Below are positions 23,712 through 34,927 of a DNA stretch of 64,000 bases, one piece after another. This DNA comes from Nemertoderma westbladi. Taxonomy: Eukaryota > Xenacoelomorpha > Nemertodermatida > Nemertodermatidae. A program made the translations under genes and the position numbers. The notes beneath the pieces were generated by a model. That model was not told where the DNA came from and did no database searches. It worked only from the letters and a program-made list of their open reading frames with translations. How positions within the stretch are numbered: the stretch's first letter is position 1; every line of letters starts with the position of its first letter. The stretch spans positions 1 through 64,000 of the forward strand of contig JAUCBJ010004400.1 in assembly GCA_032718475.1 (NCBI GenBank), written 5' to 3'.

Positions 23712-24448
23712 AATCCGGCTCTAAATTTCAATATACGGATACAGAGGTGGTGAATAAATTCGGTAATTCAGCACCCCAAGCCGCAGTGCACTACAATAAC
23801 CTACTCTGCGCCGCATTAGGTGTGCGTGATAATATCTGTAGAGATCTGTTATATATTGAATCAGGACAGTCAGAACCAGTAGCTTTATTTACTAGTGGCC
23901 AACGTAACCTTTTACTTAGAATAATGAAACGCAAGGATTTGCACAAACCAGCCGTTTTTGCAATTAATTTGGTTTGCGAGGCTAGGACACCTATGGGGAA
24001 GGCCATTTGTAAGCTGTTGAACCGATCGGATGATCCCGTTGTTAGCAAATGGGCAGAAATCCGCTCCACAATTGCTACCAATGCCACCACAAGGTACAGT
24101 ATATACAGGTCTTTCAACCCTACCACCCTCACAACACCTTTGATTTACACTCACCCAATACAACGTATTGTAGAGTCACGCCGCAATTCATGGACTCGCT
24201 TTCGATTATTATCTACTAACCTGAGTGTTGAGGTTGGTCGGTGGAATCGTGTACCATACGATCGCCGCCTATGTAAGTGTGGTAACCCTCAGACCGAAGC
24301 ACATGTTTTGTGCGAATGCACGTTCACTTCAACACTCAGAACGCACCACAATTCCGTAGACTGCACTGTGAATTATATACTTAATAGTAACAGCGTTTGT
24401 GCTGCGATGTCTTACGTTAATGATTTATTAGACCGCCTTGAAATTTAA
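23712..24448 (+). pseudogene. LINE C-terminal coding fragment with Cys/His knuckle
   Basis: A plus-strand frame (annotated from 23747) encodes 233 codons downstream of an RT. Near the end it has 'RRLCKCGNPQTEAHVLCEC', a CxC-x7-H-x3-C-x-C type cluster typical of the C-terminus of several non-LTR retrotransposons. A segment at its start, with 'NSAPQAAVHYNNLLCA', is also found at 29961-30005 behind another LINE fragment, so both come from one family (here LINE-3fam). No RT catalytic motifs are present. Confidence 0.65.
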
Positions 24449-25110
24449 TATGCGTTTAACGTTTATATCCTACGGACCACAATATATTATTATTACATAC
24501 GGTATATTTATTGACTCCCTTATTTTCACATTTTTTCAGCCTAATATTGTGTTGTACCATATGTATTTATTGTCAATTCCGAAAACTGGGTTTCTTGATT
24601 ATTAAAAGACAGAAATAAGAGTTCAATACAATCAAGTTGGATGAGCCAACTAATATTAAAATCATAAATGTACAGGAGTATTCGGTCCATCCACCATCAG
24701 CGTGTTAAAAGATCTTGGCCGAAGACTCATAGCGGAGTCAGGAGACCCACGCGAGAGCTTGTGGCTGAAGCAACGCATCGGGATAGCCATAGTGAGGGGG
24801 AATGCCCTTTGTGTTCGGGGTTCAATCAGCGCTGTGGAATAGAGTTATTCTCGCCGAGGTAAAGGGAGTAGATCAAAGAGTCATCGAGGTAAAGGGAGTA
24901 GATCAAGGAGTCGTGGAGGAAAGGGGAAGAAGAAAGGAAAGAGAGGAAGATCGAAGGGGTGTGGGAAGAAAGGAGTGGGAAAGTCGATATCTAATCAATT
25001 CGATGTTGCAGCTGGATGGAAGAAGTTGATGAGAGGAAAATAAACAGTTGGAATGTCATTACAGTACTTTAGGTTAATATGATTGTTTATCTTGTCTGTA
25101 AATTCAAAAA
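24449..25110. other. Intergenic, with a short 28-bp tandem
   Basis: No gene. A short direct repeat of GAGGTAAAGGGAGTAGATCA units occurs at 24856-24925 inside a purine-rich stretch. A weak tRNA-like B box (GGGGTTCAATC, about 24817) could mark a decayed SINE. Confidence 0.45.
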
Positions 25111-25184
25111 ATCATAAATTAATGTTGTTAAAACTTAAGGAATTATATAAATATTTAAATATTTTGATGACTTTTTTCGAGACA

Positions 25185-25440
25185 GGGGGGGGGGGGGGGG
25201 GGGGGTGGGGGGAACTGGACGCAAAACCCGCCTTGGCGAATTAATATCCCGCCTCAATGTTAAATTCTCAATTTAGGGAAAGGAGCAGGTTACAGTGGTA
25301 CGTTATTTTAACCAAAACAATAAACTAAACACAATAGAACAGGTTACTGTTTTATTTTTGAGAGTAATCAGCTATTATTTGCATCCAATTTCCCCAGCCC
25401 TGGAGAGGGGATTTTTTTTATTGCGTCCAGTTTCCCCCCT
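25185..25440. mobile_element. MITE-like element with GGACGCAA arms, copy 1
   Basis: The left arm is poly-G followed by AACTGGACGCAA (25213-25224). The right arm is the exact inverse TTGCGTCCAGTT (25421-25432) followed by CCCCCC. A second, diverged copy of the right-arm motif, TTGCATCCAATTTCCCC, sits at 25379-25396, so the arm is itself a tandem. The core includes GGAAAGGAGCA and AACCAAAACAATAAAC (25310-25325), shared with the elements at 17045 and 34928. Confidence 0.7.
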
Positions 25441-25520
25441 ATCTGCTTTTTTCAGTGTGAGGTATTAGTGGATCATTGTAGGAAGAAATAGTAAATAATA
25501 TAGATATTTCAGAAATTTTC

Positions 25521-25526
25521 TTTATT
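25521..25526 (-). promoter_or_regulatory. Polyadenylation signal of the split cysteine-rich gene
   Basis: TTTATT on the plus strand is AATAAA on the minus strand, about 120 bp beyond the stop codon. The intact paralogue has the same signal at 31757-31762. Confidence 0.6.
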
Positions 25527-26157
25527 TTATTTCTTCAACAAAATGTACAATCTGCAACCTTTGTACATTCATTCTGTAACAACAACAACCACCACCAAGG
25601 ATATATCATTAATCCATGGGGCATATGTTTTACAGACCTTCTTAAACTACAGTAGAGGCAGCCCGAGTACTAGTCCAATACACCCAATCATCGGTATGAC
25701 ATCATCCGAACCGTTTACAGAGGAAGTTGTCTTCATGACATCATCAATCCACTCTGGTGTGGAACATGTCCCATTGCAGCACTGATATTGGCATGACTCC
25801 TGTATATCTGAGAGATCATTTAGAAGTGACTCTCTAATTGCTATTCCAAAAAAGACTAGATCTTCATGTTCTTCATCTGCATTGGGAGCATCGAGATCTA
25901 CCGTCTGATATTTTGCACAACCGGCCTCGTCCAGTAGAAGACAATGCGAGACGTGATGGTGGCAAACCTTAACTACAACTTCAGCTAACAGCTCATCCTG
26001 TTTATCTGAGAATCCTCGATATTGTCCAGTAAAAACTCCACATATTGTGCAATTCTCCTGGATTTCTTCAATTGCCGCAAAACTATTCTCTTCTCCATAA
26101 CTTGTGGGGCGAGCCACGAAGTGAGTGAGCCTTAGCGTAGTGGTACCATTAATCAAC

Positions 26158-26198
26158 CTGTCGTTCTGTCGTTCTGTCGTTCTGTCGTTCTGTCGTGT
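26158..26198. repeat. 8-bp tandem (GTCGTTCT)n near the element end
   Basis: Four to five units on the plus strand, mirrored as (ACAGAACG)n at 42630-42660 in the inverted copy, so it is part of the element. Confidence 0.85.
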
Positions 26199-28039
26199 TC
26201 AATTTTAAACGTTAATAACTCGGCCAATCTTTGATGAAATCTATCCAAACTTGGTACACATGTTGTATGGCAAAAGTTTAGAAATTTTCCAAGTAGAATT
26301 TCCGTGTGGCCTTCGAGAAGCTAAGATAATAGCAGTTAATTAGTTAATTAAGTTGATTACGGTAAAAACACCATTTTCAACCTGCCTTTTAAAGGAAATT
26401 AATTGTTTTACAGTATAAGACTTCAATAATTATACTTAAAAAATATACAGATGTAATCCGCATACTCCATTCTATTATAGTTTTTAATTAGTTCAAGTGA
26501 TTTGCTTTAATAATCGTGTCTTTAATTGATCTAAAGTAATTAAACCGGCATAAAAAATGTATTCTCATTAAATACTGCTCATTTATTGGTTAACATCCAA
26601 GTTGGCTTGATTCCCAGCAACACTTGAGGTATTCAGTCAGCCTTGCTTGTAAGAGGCAGACTGCTGCTGCTGCTAGTAGCCATCCATTCACTCACTCTCC
26701 ATTGAACTGGCTGATTGGAGGTGTGTGTGTATCGGGTTCAATGACATTAATATTATTACTAAAGTAACGTCGGGATGTTAATATTCACTGGAGCTATGAG
26801 TCTCTCTGGTTAGTTGAATGAATGAAATAAATAATTGTTTTACTGTTCCGAATATCAATGTTTATTTCTGTAGGCCAACTTACTGTATTATTATTTAATC
26901 TAAATGTACATAATAGTTTAAATAAATTATTTCACAATTTCATTCCAATTCATACTGCTTACGCAACCATGCTAATTAGGTATATTAAATGGCAGGATTG
27001 TTTTTAATTAAAATTTTTACAGAGCAAACAAGTATATTGTATTTAACTGAAAGTTAATTTATTTCGGTAAGTAGGCCTTGCGGTTTGTTAGTTTAGTTAG
27101 TATAATAAGTATCAAATATATTACGTGCTGCTGTACAGTAAACGCGGCTTTGCGTTATTGAATTACAGAATTGGCGGTACAAAGTACATTAATAGGGATC
27201 AGGCATATTGCATTTATATAATTGTTGTTGTAAATGTACAATAATATGCGCCACTTTTATTTTAGTAACTGCAATGTGTATTTCATTTGTACCTGCAACC
27301 CATTAAAAAGGGCAGCTGAACATATCGCGGACAGGCTGACTATTCACCATAACAAAAAAACCCAAATCGCCGCAGTTCCACTTACAGTTCCATATTATTC
27401 TGTTTTGCAATTCAACCCAATTTATCTGCTCTCTGCTACACGCGGTTTTATCCACGAGTTTTGTAAAGTCCCGACTTATCGGGAATGACATGAACTTAGC
27501 GTCCGGAATATTCTGATCAGATTAAATCTACTTGGCGCTGTAATACTGCATCCCGTTGTACCAGAAGTTATTAAAACATACCGGCCCCTCAAATGCGCTT
27601 GCAGTGGGTTAGAGAACAACATATACCGCCCCAGTACAACCGCTATTTTGATAAGGTCCAATATATAATATATATATATGGTCTAACATATGATAGTTCA
27701 CTAATCAGCTAATAGGCCTATTAATTCGTGAGATTTCAATTTATAAATAAAACTAATATACGAGCTCATATGAGCTCAATTGATTGATTGGTTGAAGGTA
27801 TGACCGTTGTTGTGGGGGACTAGGTCTACCTGTCTAGCAGCTAATAACTCGTCCGTGGAGAGAATAATATAAGTCGAGGAACATAACGAAACGCGTTTAA
27901 TTTATTTATTTATTCCAATTGGGGATGCTTTCTAACGCGGGAATGCGGTGCTATTAAACATCAACACATTCCTGCGCGTGCGTCGATATTGTGCACCCTA
28001 ATACTAACAACCCACCCAGACACCCCCTACCCCTCAACC

Positions 28040-28054
28040 CCCCCCCCCCCCCCC
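28040..28054. repeat. Poly-C tract inside element copy 1
   Basis: Corresponds to the poly-G run at 40761-40783 in the inverted copy; the lengths differ. Confidence 0.85.
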
Positions 28055-28199
28055 ATCACCCAACATTACTATGTATAGATCAATGCAGCTCAATATATTA
28101 GTAAAGGTATCGTCTGATTAGCTTTCCTACACATGACCTCTTATCCTTGTAGTTGTTTATTTATTTACACTATTTTTTGTTGAGTAAATCTTTCTGATA

Positions 28200-28200
<1 letters not shown>

Positions 28201-28227
<27 letters not shown>
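28201..28227. repeat. Poly-G tract inside element copy 1
   Basis: A 27-base G run; copy 2 has a shorter poly-C (about 40597-40614) at the matching place. A further G run lies at 28410-28427. Confidence 0.85.
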
Positions 28228-28230
<3 letters not shown>

Positions 28231-29089
28231 TACTCTGGACGAGCGCAACGATTGAACGACGCTTATAATAATTAAGACGAGTACGGCGTTGATTATATTC
28301 ATATACACCACCTGGCTTTGCATATTTAACGTGTGATTGGAAATAAGTTCGTTCTACCCTTCCGTGGGTGGTAGATGTCACGGTTATGTATTGGTGGTTG
28401 AGAAGGGTGGGGGGGGGGGGGGGGGGGATTAAAAGGGGTGAACACGTACTGTCCCCCTTTCTTTGATTGATTGGTGGTGTGGGTAAATTTCTCAAAACCT
28501 GATTTTGTGATACAGTCGCTTAATTTTAATTTGTATCTCATAACTGGACCTCGTGCTGCGCGAAGGCCCCACGAACGTGTAATTAGGTCTTCGTGTTCCT
28601 TTTCTAGATCCTTGTTGGCAGAAATAAATGTCCACTTATTGCCATGTGGACAATTTAGACTCCAGGTTATTCGTATGAGAAATGAAATATATGCAGCAGA
28701 AAGCAATTGCATTATTGACCTGCCAACATATTTTATTGCAATACTGATAAAGATAATATTTTTAAGTTGAGTTATTATAGTTCTGAAATATATATAGTTA
28801 GTCTATTCAATAATAAATAGGTCTTGAATTACTATATTACTACTATATATTAATTTAATTTAAGATTTCCCCCTGAAGCCATTTCACTAATTATTATTTT
28901 TTTTTTAAATAACACAATTATTTATATCATCGTTATCAAAGTAAATTAGATAGCTTTTGGAGGACAATTACTTATTTTAAGGTGGAGGGGGAGGGGGTGT
29001 AGCACCCCCAAATGGAACCTCACATTTTGGTGTCTCTATGACCTTACAATTCTATGACCAACACAATTTTTTGGTTTTAATCTGCAAAA

Positions 29090-29935
29090 AATAATAACTC
29101 AAATGAAAAGAAATTAAAGCTGTTAATGAAGTGACAATAGCAATTGTTTGTATACGTCTTAATTTAGAAATCTGAATTTAATTTATTTGATAAAAAAATA
29201 TAAAATATTAATTATAATGAAAAAATATCTAAATGGATCACAAAATAGTGTTTAAATAGAACCGTCACCGAATATTCTAAAAACGCGAAAATCGGAGTGG
29301 AGAGGAAGCGAGCAGAGTGGAGTAGGGGGGGTGGGCCGTACCTGAAATCGCGAAGGGCAGGAGCGCGTGGGCGCGAGGATTGATTCAAGGTAAGAACACG
29401 GGCCTTAAATGTGCAGGAAATTACCACGAACAATACCTTGGGTACGAGTGAACGGAAAGTGAAGTACCGGCGCAGCGGTAAGTCTCGTTTGCCTGACGTG
29501 AAATTCGGGCTCGGTTCAACCGTCTTCTTAAATCTTCAGCTCAGCAGCTCTCTTCTTTTTTTTCGATATTCTAGAACACCAAACCACGTCCGCGCCAAAC
29601 AAACCAAGTATAAAATGCTTTGAAATTGTACCAAACTTATAGCCATTATATACCCATTGGGGTGGGGCGAAACCTGCTGATCAGCTGATAGTTGGAAAAT
29701 GTATATCGATTGATAAAACCGATATTATTGTTAACAATAATTTATACGGAACTGTTGCCATAAATAACTGTGAGTCTTATATATATTTAGGTTCTCCAAT
29801 AACTCAAGATGGGTCCTTAAAATCTGTAATAGATATGCATATCACTAGTAAGTTTAAATATGTAAACAAATACTTTGCTTTTCTAGCGAAGCGCCCCTTA
29901 GTGTCAAATTGAAGGTATTTCGTGCTGCAGTGGTA
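29090..29935 (+). repeat. Block Y copy 1: GC-rich core plus LINE-3fam fragment
   Basis: Contains a GC-rich stretch (29280-29400) with AGGAAGCGAGCAGAGTGGAG, then at about 29660-29935 a LINE fragment encoding 'KPADQL-VGKC...NCESYIYLGSPITQDGS' (post-RT region). A 73-codon minus-strand frame here is not recognised. The same block recurs at 30510-31358. Confidence 0.75.
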
Positions 29936-30030
29936 TCTGCTGGTGTGATACTTGGGTTGGTAATTCAGCACCCCAAGCCGCAGTGCACTACAATAACCTA
30001 CTCTGCACCAACTCTATTCAACTACCTACT
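29936..30030 (+). mobile_element. LINE-3fam junction fragment
   Basis: Continues the LINE fragment of block Y with GGTATCTGCTGGTGTGATAC, then TTGGTAATTCAGCACCCCAA and the 'PQAAVHYNNLLC' segment also seen at 23761-23806. It is cut off at about 30005, so it links the 'NCESYIYLG' fragment and the 23.7-kb fragment to one element. Confidence 0.65.
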
Positions 30031-31074
30031 CTATTATTTTGGCTTTTAAAGAACACAATTATTTCTATCATTGGTATCAAAGTAAATTAGATAGCTTTTG
30101 GAGGACAATTACTTATTTTAAGGTGGAGGGGGAGGGGGTGTAGCACCCCCAAATGGAACCTCACATTTTGGTGTCTCTATGACCTTAAAATATTATGAAA
30201 TTTTTTTGTGTGCTGCTAACATCGCCTGTGATGTTTATGAATAACCACACCAAATATTTTTTAATCCGGCCTCAAAATGGCACTGCAATGGGCAAAAGTG
30301 CCTTTTTCCATCAAAGGCTATTTCTACACCAATATTATTTTTGAAATTTGTCGAAATTTAGAATATAATTTCCGAAGGCCCCTGCATGCTTCTCATATCA
30401 TATCTCATATCTCATGTCATATCTCAATCAAGACAAAGGCCTACGTGCGTTAGTTATTATTGCTTATTTAACCTGCGTTTCAGACATGTCTGGTGTTATA
30501 AACTGCTAAAAATAATTTCTGCAATGCAAAGAAATTAAAGCTGTTAATTAAGTGAAAATAGCAAATGTTTGTTTACCTCTTAAATTAGAAAGCTTAATTT
30601 AGTAAATTTGATAAAAAAATGTCAAATATTGAAATATAATTAAGAAACATCTCCATTGATCACAAAATAGTGTTTAAATAGAAGCGTCACCGAATATTCT
30701 AAAAACGCGAAAATCGGAGTGGAGAGGAAGCGAGCAGAGTGGAGTAGGGGGGGCGGGCCGTACCTGAAATCGCGAAGGGCCTGAGCGCGTGGGCGCGAGG
30801 ATTGATTCAAGGTAAGAACCCGGGCCTTAAATGTGCAGGAAATTACCACGGACAATACCTTGGGTACTAGTGAACGGAAAGTGAAGTACCGGCGCAGCGG
30901 TAAGTCTCGTTTGCCTGACGTGAAATTCGGGCTCGGTTCAACCGTCTTCTTAAATCTTCAGCTCAGCAGCTCTCTTCATTTTTTTTCGATATTCTAGAAC
31001 ACCACACCACGTCCGCGCCAAACAACCCAAGTATAAAATGCTTTGAAATTGTACCAAACTAATAGCCATTATAT

Positions 31075-31360
31075 ACCCATTGGGGTGGGGTGAAACCTGC
31101 TGATCAGCTGACAGTTGGAAAATGTACATCGATTGATAAAACCGATATTATTGTTAACAATAATTTATACGGAACTGTTGCCATAAATAACTGTGAGTCT
31201 TATATATATTTAGGTTCTCCAATAACTCAAGATGGGTCCTTAAAATCTGTAATAGATATGCATATCACTAGTAAGTTTAAATATGTAAACAAATACTTCG
31301 CTTTTCTAGCGAAGCGCCCCTTAGTGTCAAATTGAAGGTATTTCGTGCTGCAGTGGTAAT
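31075..31360 (+). pseudogene. LINE-3fam post-RT fragment (block Y copy 2)
   Basis: An 81-codon frame, 31090-31335, with 'KPADQLTVGKCTSIDKT', 'NCESYIYLGSPITQDGS' and 'HITSKFKYVNKYFAFLAKRPLVS'. This is the part of LINE polyproteins just after the RT palm, where 'YLGS.I..DG....ei..Ri' is typical. It ends at TGA and is truncated at about 31358, where block A copy 2 begins. Confidence 0.7.
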
Positions 31361-31430
31361 AAATTAATGTTGTTAAAACTGAAGGAATTACATAAATATT
31401 TAAATATTTTGATGACTTTTTTCGAGACAG

Positions 31431-31680
31431 GGGGGGGGGGGGGGGTGGGGGGGACTGGACGCAAAACCCGCCTTGGCGAATTAATATCCCGCCTCAATGT
31501 TAAATTCTCAATTTAGGGAAAGGAGCAGACAGTGGTACGTTATTTTAACCAAAACAATAAACTAAACACAATAGAACAGGTTACTGTTTTATTTTTGAGA
31601 GTAATCAGCTATTATTTGCATCCAATTTCCCCAGCCCTGGAGAGGGGATTTTTTTTATTGCGTCCAGTTTCCCCCCTATC
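31431..31680. mobile_element. MITE-like element with GGACGCAA arms, copy 2
   Basis: Second copy of the element at 25185-25440, carried along in the segmental duplication. It has the same arms and the same AACCAAAACAATAAAC core (about 31546) with a small deletion after GGAAAGGAGCAG. Confidence 0.7.
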
Positions 31681-31756
31681 TGCTTTTTTCAGTGTGAGGT
31701 ATTAGTGGATCATTGTAGGAAAAATAGTAAATAACATAGATATTTCAGAAATTTTC

Positions 31757-31762
31757 TTTATT
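31757..31762 (-). promoter_or_regulatory. Polyadenylation signal of the intact subfamily A gene
   Basis: AATAAA on the minus strand, 125 bp after the stop codon; conserved in the split copy. Confidence 0.6.
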
Positions 31763-31886
31763 TGATTTCTTCAACTAGGCATTAGTGTACAAAATGTACA
31801 ATCTGCAACCTTTGTACATTCATTCTGTAACAACAACAACCACCACCAAGGATATACCATTAATCCATTTTACAGACCTTTACAGA

Positions 31887-32477
31887 CTACAGTAGAGGCA
31901 GCACGAGTACTAGTCCAATACACCCAATCATCGGTATGACATCATCCGAACCGTTTACAGAGGAAGTTGTCTTCATGACATCATCAATCCACTCTGGTGT
32001 GGAACATGTCCCATTGCAGCACTGATATTGGCATGACTCCTGTATATCTGAGAGATCATTTAGAAGTGACTCTCTAATTGCTATTCCAAAAAAGACTAGA
32101 TCTTCATGTTCTTCATCTGCATTGGGAGCATCGAGATCTACCGTCTGATATTTTGCACAACCGGCCTCGTCCAGTAGAAGACAATGCGAGACGTGATGGT
32201 GGCAAACCTTAACTACAACTTCAGCTAACAGCTCATCCTGTTTATCTGAGAATCCTCGATATTGTCCAGTAAAAACTCCACATATTGTGCAATTCTCCTG
32301 GATTTCCTCAACTGCCGCAAAACTATTCTCTTCTCCATAACTTGTAATTAGGTCTTCGTGTTCCTTTTCTAGATCCTTGTTGGCAGAAATAAATGTCCAC
32401 TTATTGCCATGTGGACAATTTAGACTCCAGGTTATTCGTATGAGAAATGAAATATATGCAGCAGAAAGCAATTGCAT
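31887..32477 (-). CDS. Cysteine-rich secreted, probably GPI-anchored protein, subfamily A (196 aa)
   Basis: A single uninterrupted frame of 196 codons. Residues 1-20 form a hydrophobic signal peptide ending 'TWSLN', with the first cysteine right after it (C21). Cysteines follow at 63, 66, 92, 99, 107, 149, 153, 154 and 158, then C186 inside the tail. Residues 113-127 are acidic. The end 'IPMIGCIGLVLVLPLL' (181-196) is hydrophobic with no charged tail after it, preceded by small residues 'VNGSDD', as expected of a GPI-attachment signal. N-glycosylation sequons are at N62, N155 and N175. The cysteine order and the x2, x7, x3, CC, x3 spacings match the 205-aa protein at 60041-60658. I know no named family; the CC-x3-C end recalls Ly6/uPAR proteins. 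The start ATG is the only one downstream of in-frame stops. No intron is needed. Confidence 0.75.
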   Translation of the reverse strand: MQLLSAAYISFLIRITWSLNCPHGNKWTFISANKDLEKEHEDLITSYGEENSFAAVEEIQENCTICGVFTGQYRGFSDKQDELLAEVVVKVCHHHVSHCLLLDEAGCAKYQTVDLDAPNADEEHEDLVFFGIAIRESLLNDLSDIQESCQYQCCNGTCSTPEWIDDVMKTTSSVNGSDDVIPMIGCIGLVLVLPLL

Positions 32478-33012
32478 TATTGACCCGCCAATATATTTTA
32501 TTGCAATACTGATAAAGATAATATTTTTTAAGGTGAGTTATTATAGTTCTGAAATATATATAGTTAGTCTATTCAATAATAAATAGTTCTTGAATTACTA
32601 TATTACTACTATATATTAATTTAATTTAAGATTTCCCCCTGAAGCCATTTCACTAATTATTATTTTGGCTTTTAAAGAACACAATTATTTCTATCATCGT
32701 GTTCAAAGTAAATTAGATAGCTTTTGGAGGACAATTACTTATTTTAAGGTGGAGGGGGAGGGGGTGTAGCACCCCCAAATGGAACCTCACATTTTGGTGT
32801 CTCTATGACCTTAAAATATTATGAAATTTTTTGTGTGCTGCTAACATCGCCTGTGATGTTTATGAATAACCAAACCAAATATTTTTAATCCGGCCTCAAA
32901 ATGGCACTGCAATAGCCAAAAGTGCCTTTTTCCATCAAAGGCTATTTCTACACCAATATTATTTTTGAAATTTGTCGAAATTTAGAATATAATTTCAGAA
33001 GGCCCCTGCATT

Positions 33013-33535
33013 CTTCTAAACCAATTTTGCTTCAAGTGCTCTGGGCTTTTGTAGAGTAAAATTGTCTTTCTGAGCATATATTGGTGTTTAATTTAAAGTT
33101 TAAGGAACAAATCAAACCTTCCAGCTATTTATAAAATACTTCCTTCTCATTAAAACAAAATTAAAGTGAATATAATCTCAAGTACTCTACAACCAGCCAC
33201 CACAGGATGTTGTTTCAGGATGTTGTTGCATGAATTTCATAAAAAGTTTATCAAAAAGATGAAAAAGTTTTCAGAAAAAATTACTACTGCAGTGAACTGA
33301 ATTGCAGATAGGGTGGATCTACAGATAGAGTCTATTGAGTGAGTTACTAAAGCAATATTGTCAGTGGACAACATACTGTGATGATTATAGTTATATTGCT
33401 GTTACCCTATTGAGCTAAGTAAGATATATACCATGTTGTGAATAGAAGCAACTGATATGCTCCACTGCACTCTGCAGTGCTATTCTACTCAATAAATATA
33501 TTGCCATGCAGATCCGTGGTACAAAAACATCCTAT
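33013..33535. other. Intergenic, no gene seen
   Basis: AT-rich with no repeat or frame recognised. Confidence 0.45.
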
Positions 33536-33539
33536 GTTA

Positions 33540-33757
33540 TTGTGTGGATCTCATGTCTTCTTTTGACTGTCTGCCATGCGAAATTATTTCAGAAGCTCAG
33601 AAAGACAGATAAACCCCAATATTATTAATGCTTTAGATTCTTTCTACTCCCATTCTAAAGCATTTATAACAGCTGTTGGTGGTCGTAAAATTAAAACACC
33701 TAACCATATACGGAAAGGTGTATGTATGTCAATACGTCAAGGGGGAATTCTATCATA
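33540..33757 (+). pseudogene. Reverse transcriptase fragment of a CR1/L2-like LINE
   Basis: The frame 33576-33758 reads 'INALDSFYSHSKAFITAVGG' and ends 'GVCMSIRQGGILS', which is RT motif B (consensus GVRQGGILSP) with a small insertion. It stops immediately after at a TAA. The palm motif C is missing. Probably part of the same family as the fragments at 29.7 and 31.1 kb. Confidence 0.65.
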
Positions 33758-34319
33758 ATGCTGATATAGAACAGAACGGCTTGGAGATTCACATCAATGT
33801 TTCGATTGTAGTTGTAAACTAGTAGTGGGCCTATCGGCCCGACAAGGAACCAACTTTTTATTTCAAATTAAAGAGACAACGAGAAATAGTATAGAACTAA
33901 TTATGTAAAGATACAATCATATTTCATACAATAATTATTAATAAATTTGATCTATTATTAGTTGCTCAATTCTAGAACAAAATCGACCTGCAACTAGTGA
34001 AGACCTCGTTTTGGAATTTCGAAACCTCGCTGGTGCGATGCGCGATATCGAGTTTGTTTAAAAAATTGAAAACTACATCAATTTATATGCATCCAGTAAT
34101 AAGAAATCCTTATGAATGTAATCAAGTACAAATTATTCTAGAAAAATTTCCTTAAATAGTACGAAGTCTTGGAATTGGTGCTTCAAAACTAGGCTAATGA
34201 GATTGAGGATATTGCGTTTAATATAAAAATCGAAATCGCTATCGAATTCCGTAAAGGCGTTAATAAAAACCTGCAACTTTTTTGAAATTTGTAAAATTCT
34301 AGAACTAGAAAAAAATAAT
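33758..34319. other. Intergenic, no gene seen
   Basis: AT-rich and unclassified; the first part borders the RT fragment. The minus-strand frame 34133-34420 extends out of the repeat block that follows and is not recognised. Confidence 0.4.
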
Positions 34320-34750
34320 TTTTGAACGACGATGTCTGGGCTTTCGAAACATGGATAGGCTGAAAGAGGACATGGAATTAAGTTGAAAAATAAAAACCCC
34401 ACCGAATTTGGACCAAGCATTCCGGAGTTATAGCGGATAAAGAAATGTACCCCACTGCTTACTGATTACTGATGTACTTGTATATTATACTTAATCATTA
34501 ACGTATGTAATTATGTTTGAGATATATATGGAGAAATATGCGGACCCATTAATATTAGTATTACCGAACTGATTGTTATTTGCATCAATTGAGGTAAGCT
34601 TTGGGGGTCAATGTTTAGCATTCTGGTTCAATCCAAGTGGTGTGTTGTGCTTTATATTACTTTGTAGCACCAACACGTGTGAGCCTAGAATCTTCGTTAT
34701 ACATGAACAAAATTATCTCAAGTCAGCATTTTATTATGTATAACAGTATA
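34320..34750. repeat. Dispersed repeat block (copy 1)
   Basis: Matches 44450-44893 nearly base for base, including GACGATGTCTGGG, GGACCAAGCATTCCGGAG and TTATTATGTATAACAGTAT. It is upstream of a LINE-3fam endonuclease block in both places, so it may be the 5' part of the same composite. No protein recognised. Confidence 0.75.
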
Positions 34751-34927
34751 TTTTAGTCAGTGTTAACATATCATGTACCTAAAGGACATATGCAGACTAT
34801 GATCTTCATTAGTTTTATGTTGTAGGCCTAATCGTTGTCAAACATAGAGCTGTTTGATATCTGGAGCAAGACATCCCAAACGGAACTGTTAGTACAGTAC
34901 ATATAAATGCCCTATAAGTGGTCTCAG

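Larger units (their letters stand above)
26106..28577 (-). mobile_element. 2.47-kb nonautonomous DNA element, copy 1
   Basis: It is flanked by TGT on both sides (26103-26105 and 28578-28580; one TGT in the empty site at 32343-32345), a 3-bp target-site duplication. The ends are GGGGCGAGCCACGAAG at the low side and, on the complementary strand, CGTTCGTGGGGCCTTCG at the high side. Counting the flanking base pair, both ends show GTGGGGC, but a long terminal inverted repeat is not evident. Inside are a (GTCGTTCT)n array at 26158-26198, poly-C and poly-G runs, and no transposase-like frame. Small frames such as 27303-27491 are conserved with copy 2 only because the copies are near-identical. Superfamily not identified. 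Confidence 0.8.
25647..28712 (-). pseudogene. Cysteine-rich GPI-type protein, subfamily A, split by a DNA element
   Basis: The 5' part (28578-28712) encodes the start 'MQLLSAAYISFLIRITWSLN', a signal peptide, and reads to 'EKEHEDLIT'. The 3' part (25647-26105) resumes at 'SYGEENSF' and continues to the C-terminal tail ending 'LGLPLL'. Between them lies the 2.47-kb element 26106-28577. The intact copy 31887-32477 is the empty site: it reads straight through at the same codon. The 3' part differs from the intact copy by only two residues (I for V in 'FAAIEE', G for V near the end), so the insertion is recent. Unspliced, the 5' part runs into the element and stops. Confidence 0.9.
25113..33012. 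repeat. Tandem segmental duplication around the cysteine-rich gene
   Basis: Block A (25113-28900 without the 2.47-kb insertion) is repeated at 31360-32650. It includes the poly-G/MITE, the 3' region, the gene and its upstream flank. Block Z (GGTGGAGGGGGAGGGGGTGT and surroundings) occurs three times: 28890-29040, 30030-30370 and 32650-33012. Block Y (29090-29935) is repeated at 30510-31358, with the same GC-rich core and LINE fragment. Order and orientation are direct, with a net repeat distance of about 6.2 kb. Identity looks very high, so the event is recent. Confidence 0.85.

Noticed and set aside
27303-28495. Transposase gene inside the 2.47-kb element
   Set aside because: All frames are short, some consist of translated poly-G/C runs, and none shows a DDE or other catalytic pattern.
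26106-28577. Helitron
   Set aside because: The ends are not TC...CTRR, there is no terminal hairpin, and the flanks show a 3-bp duplication where a Helitron would show a plain A-T insertion.
31887-32477. Firm assignment to the Ly6/uPAR three-finger family
   Set aside because: The cysteine spacing ends CC-x3-C, not CC-x4-CN, and the N-terminal C-x2-C is not at the expected place; resemblance only.
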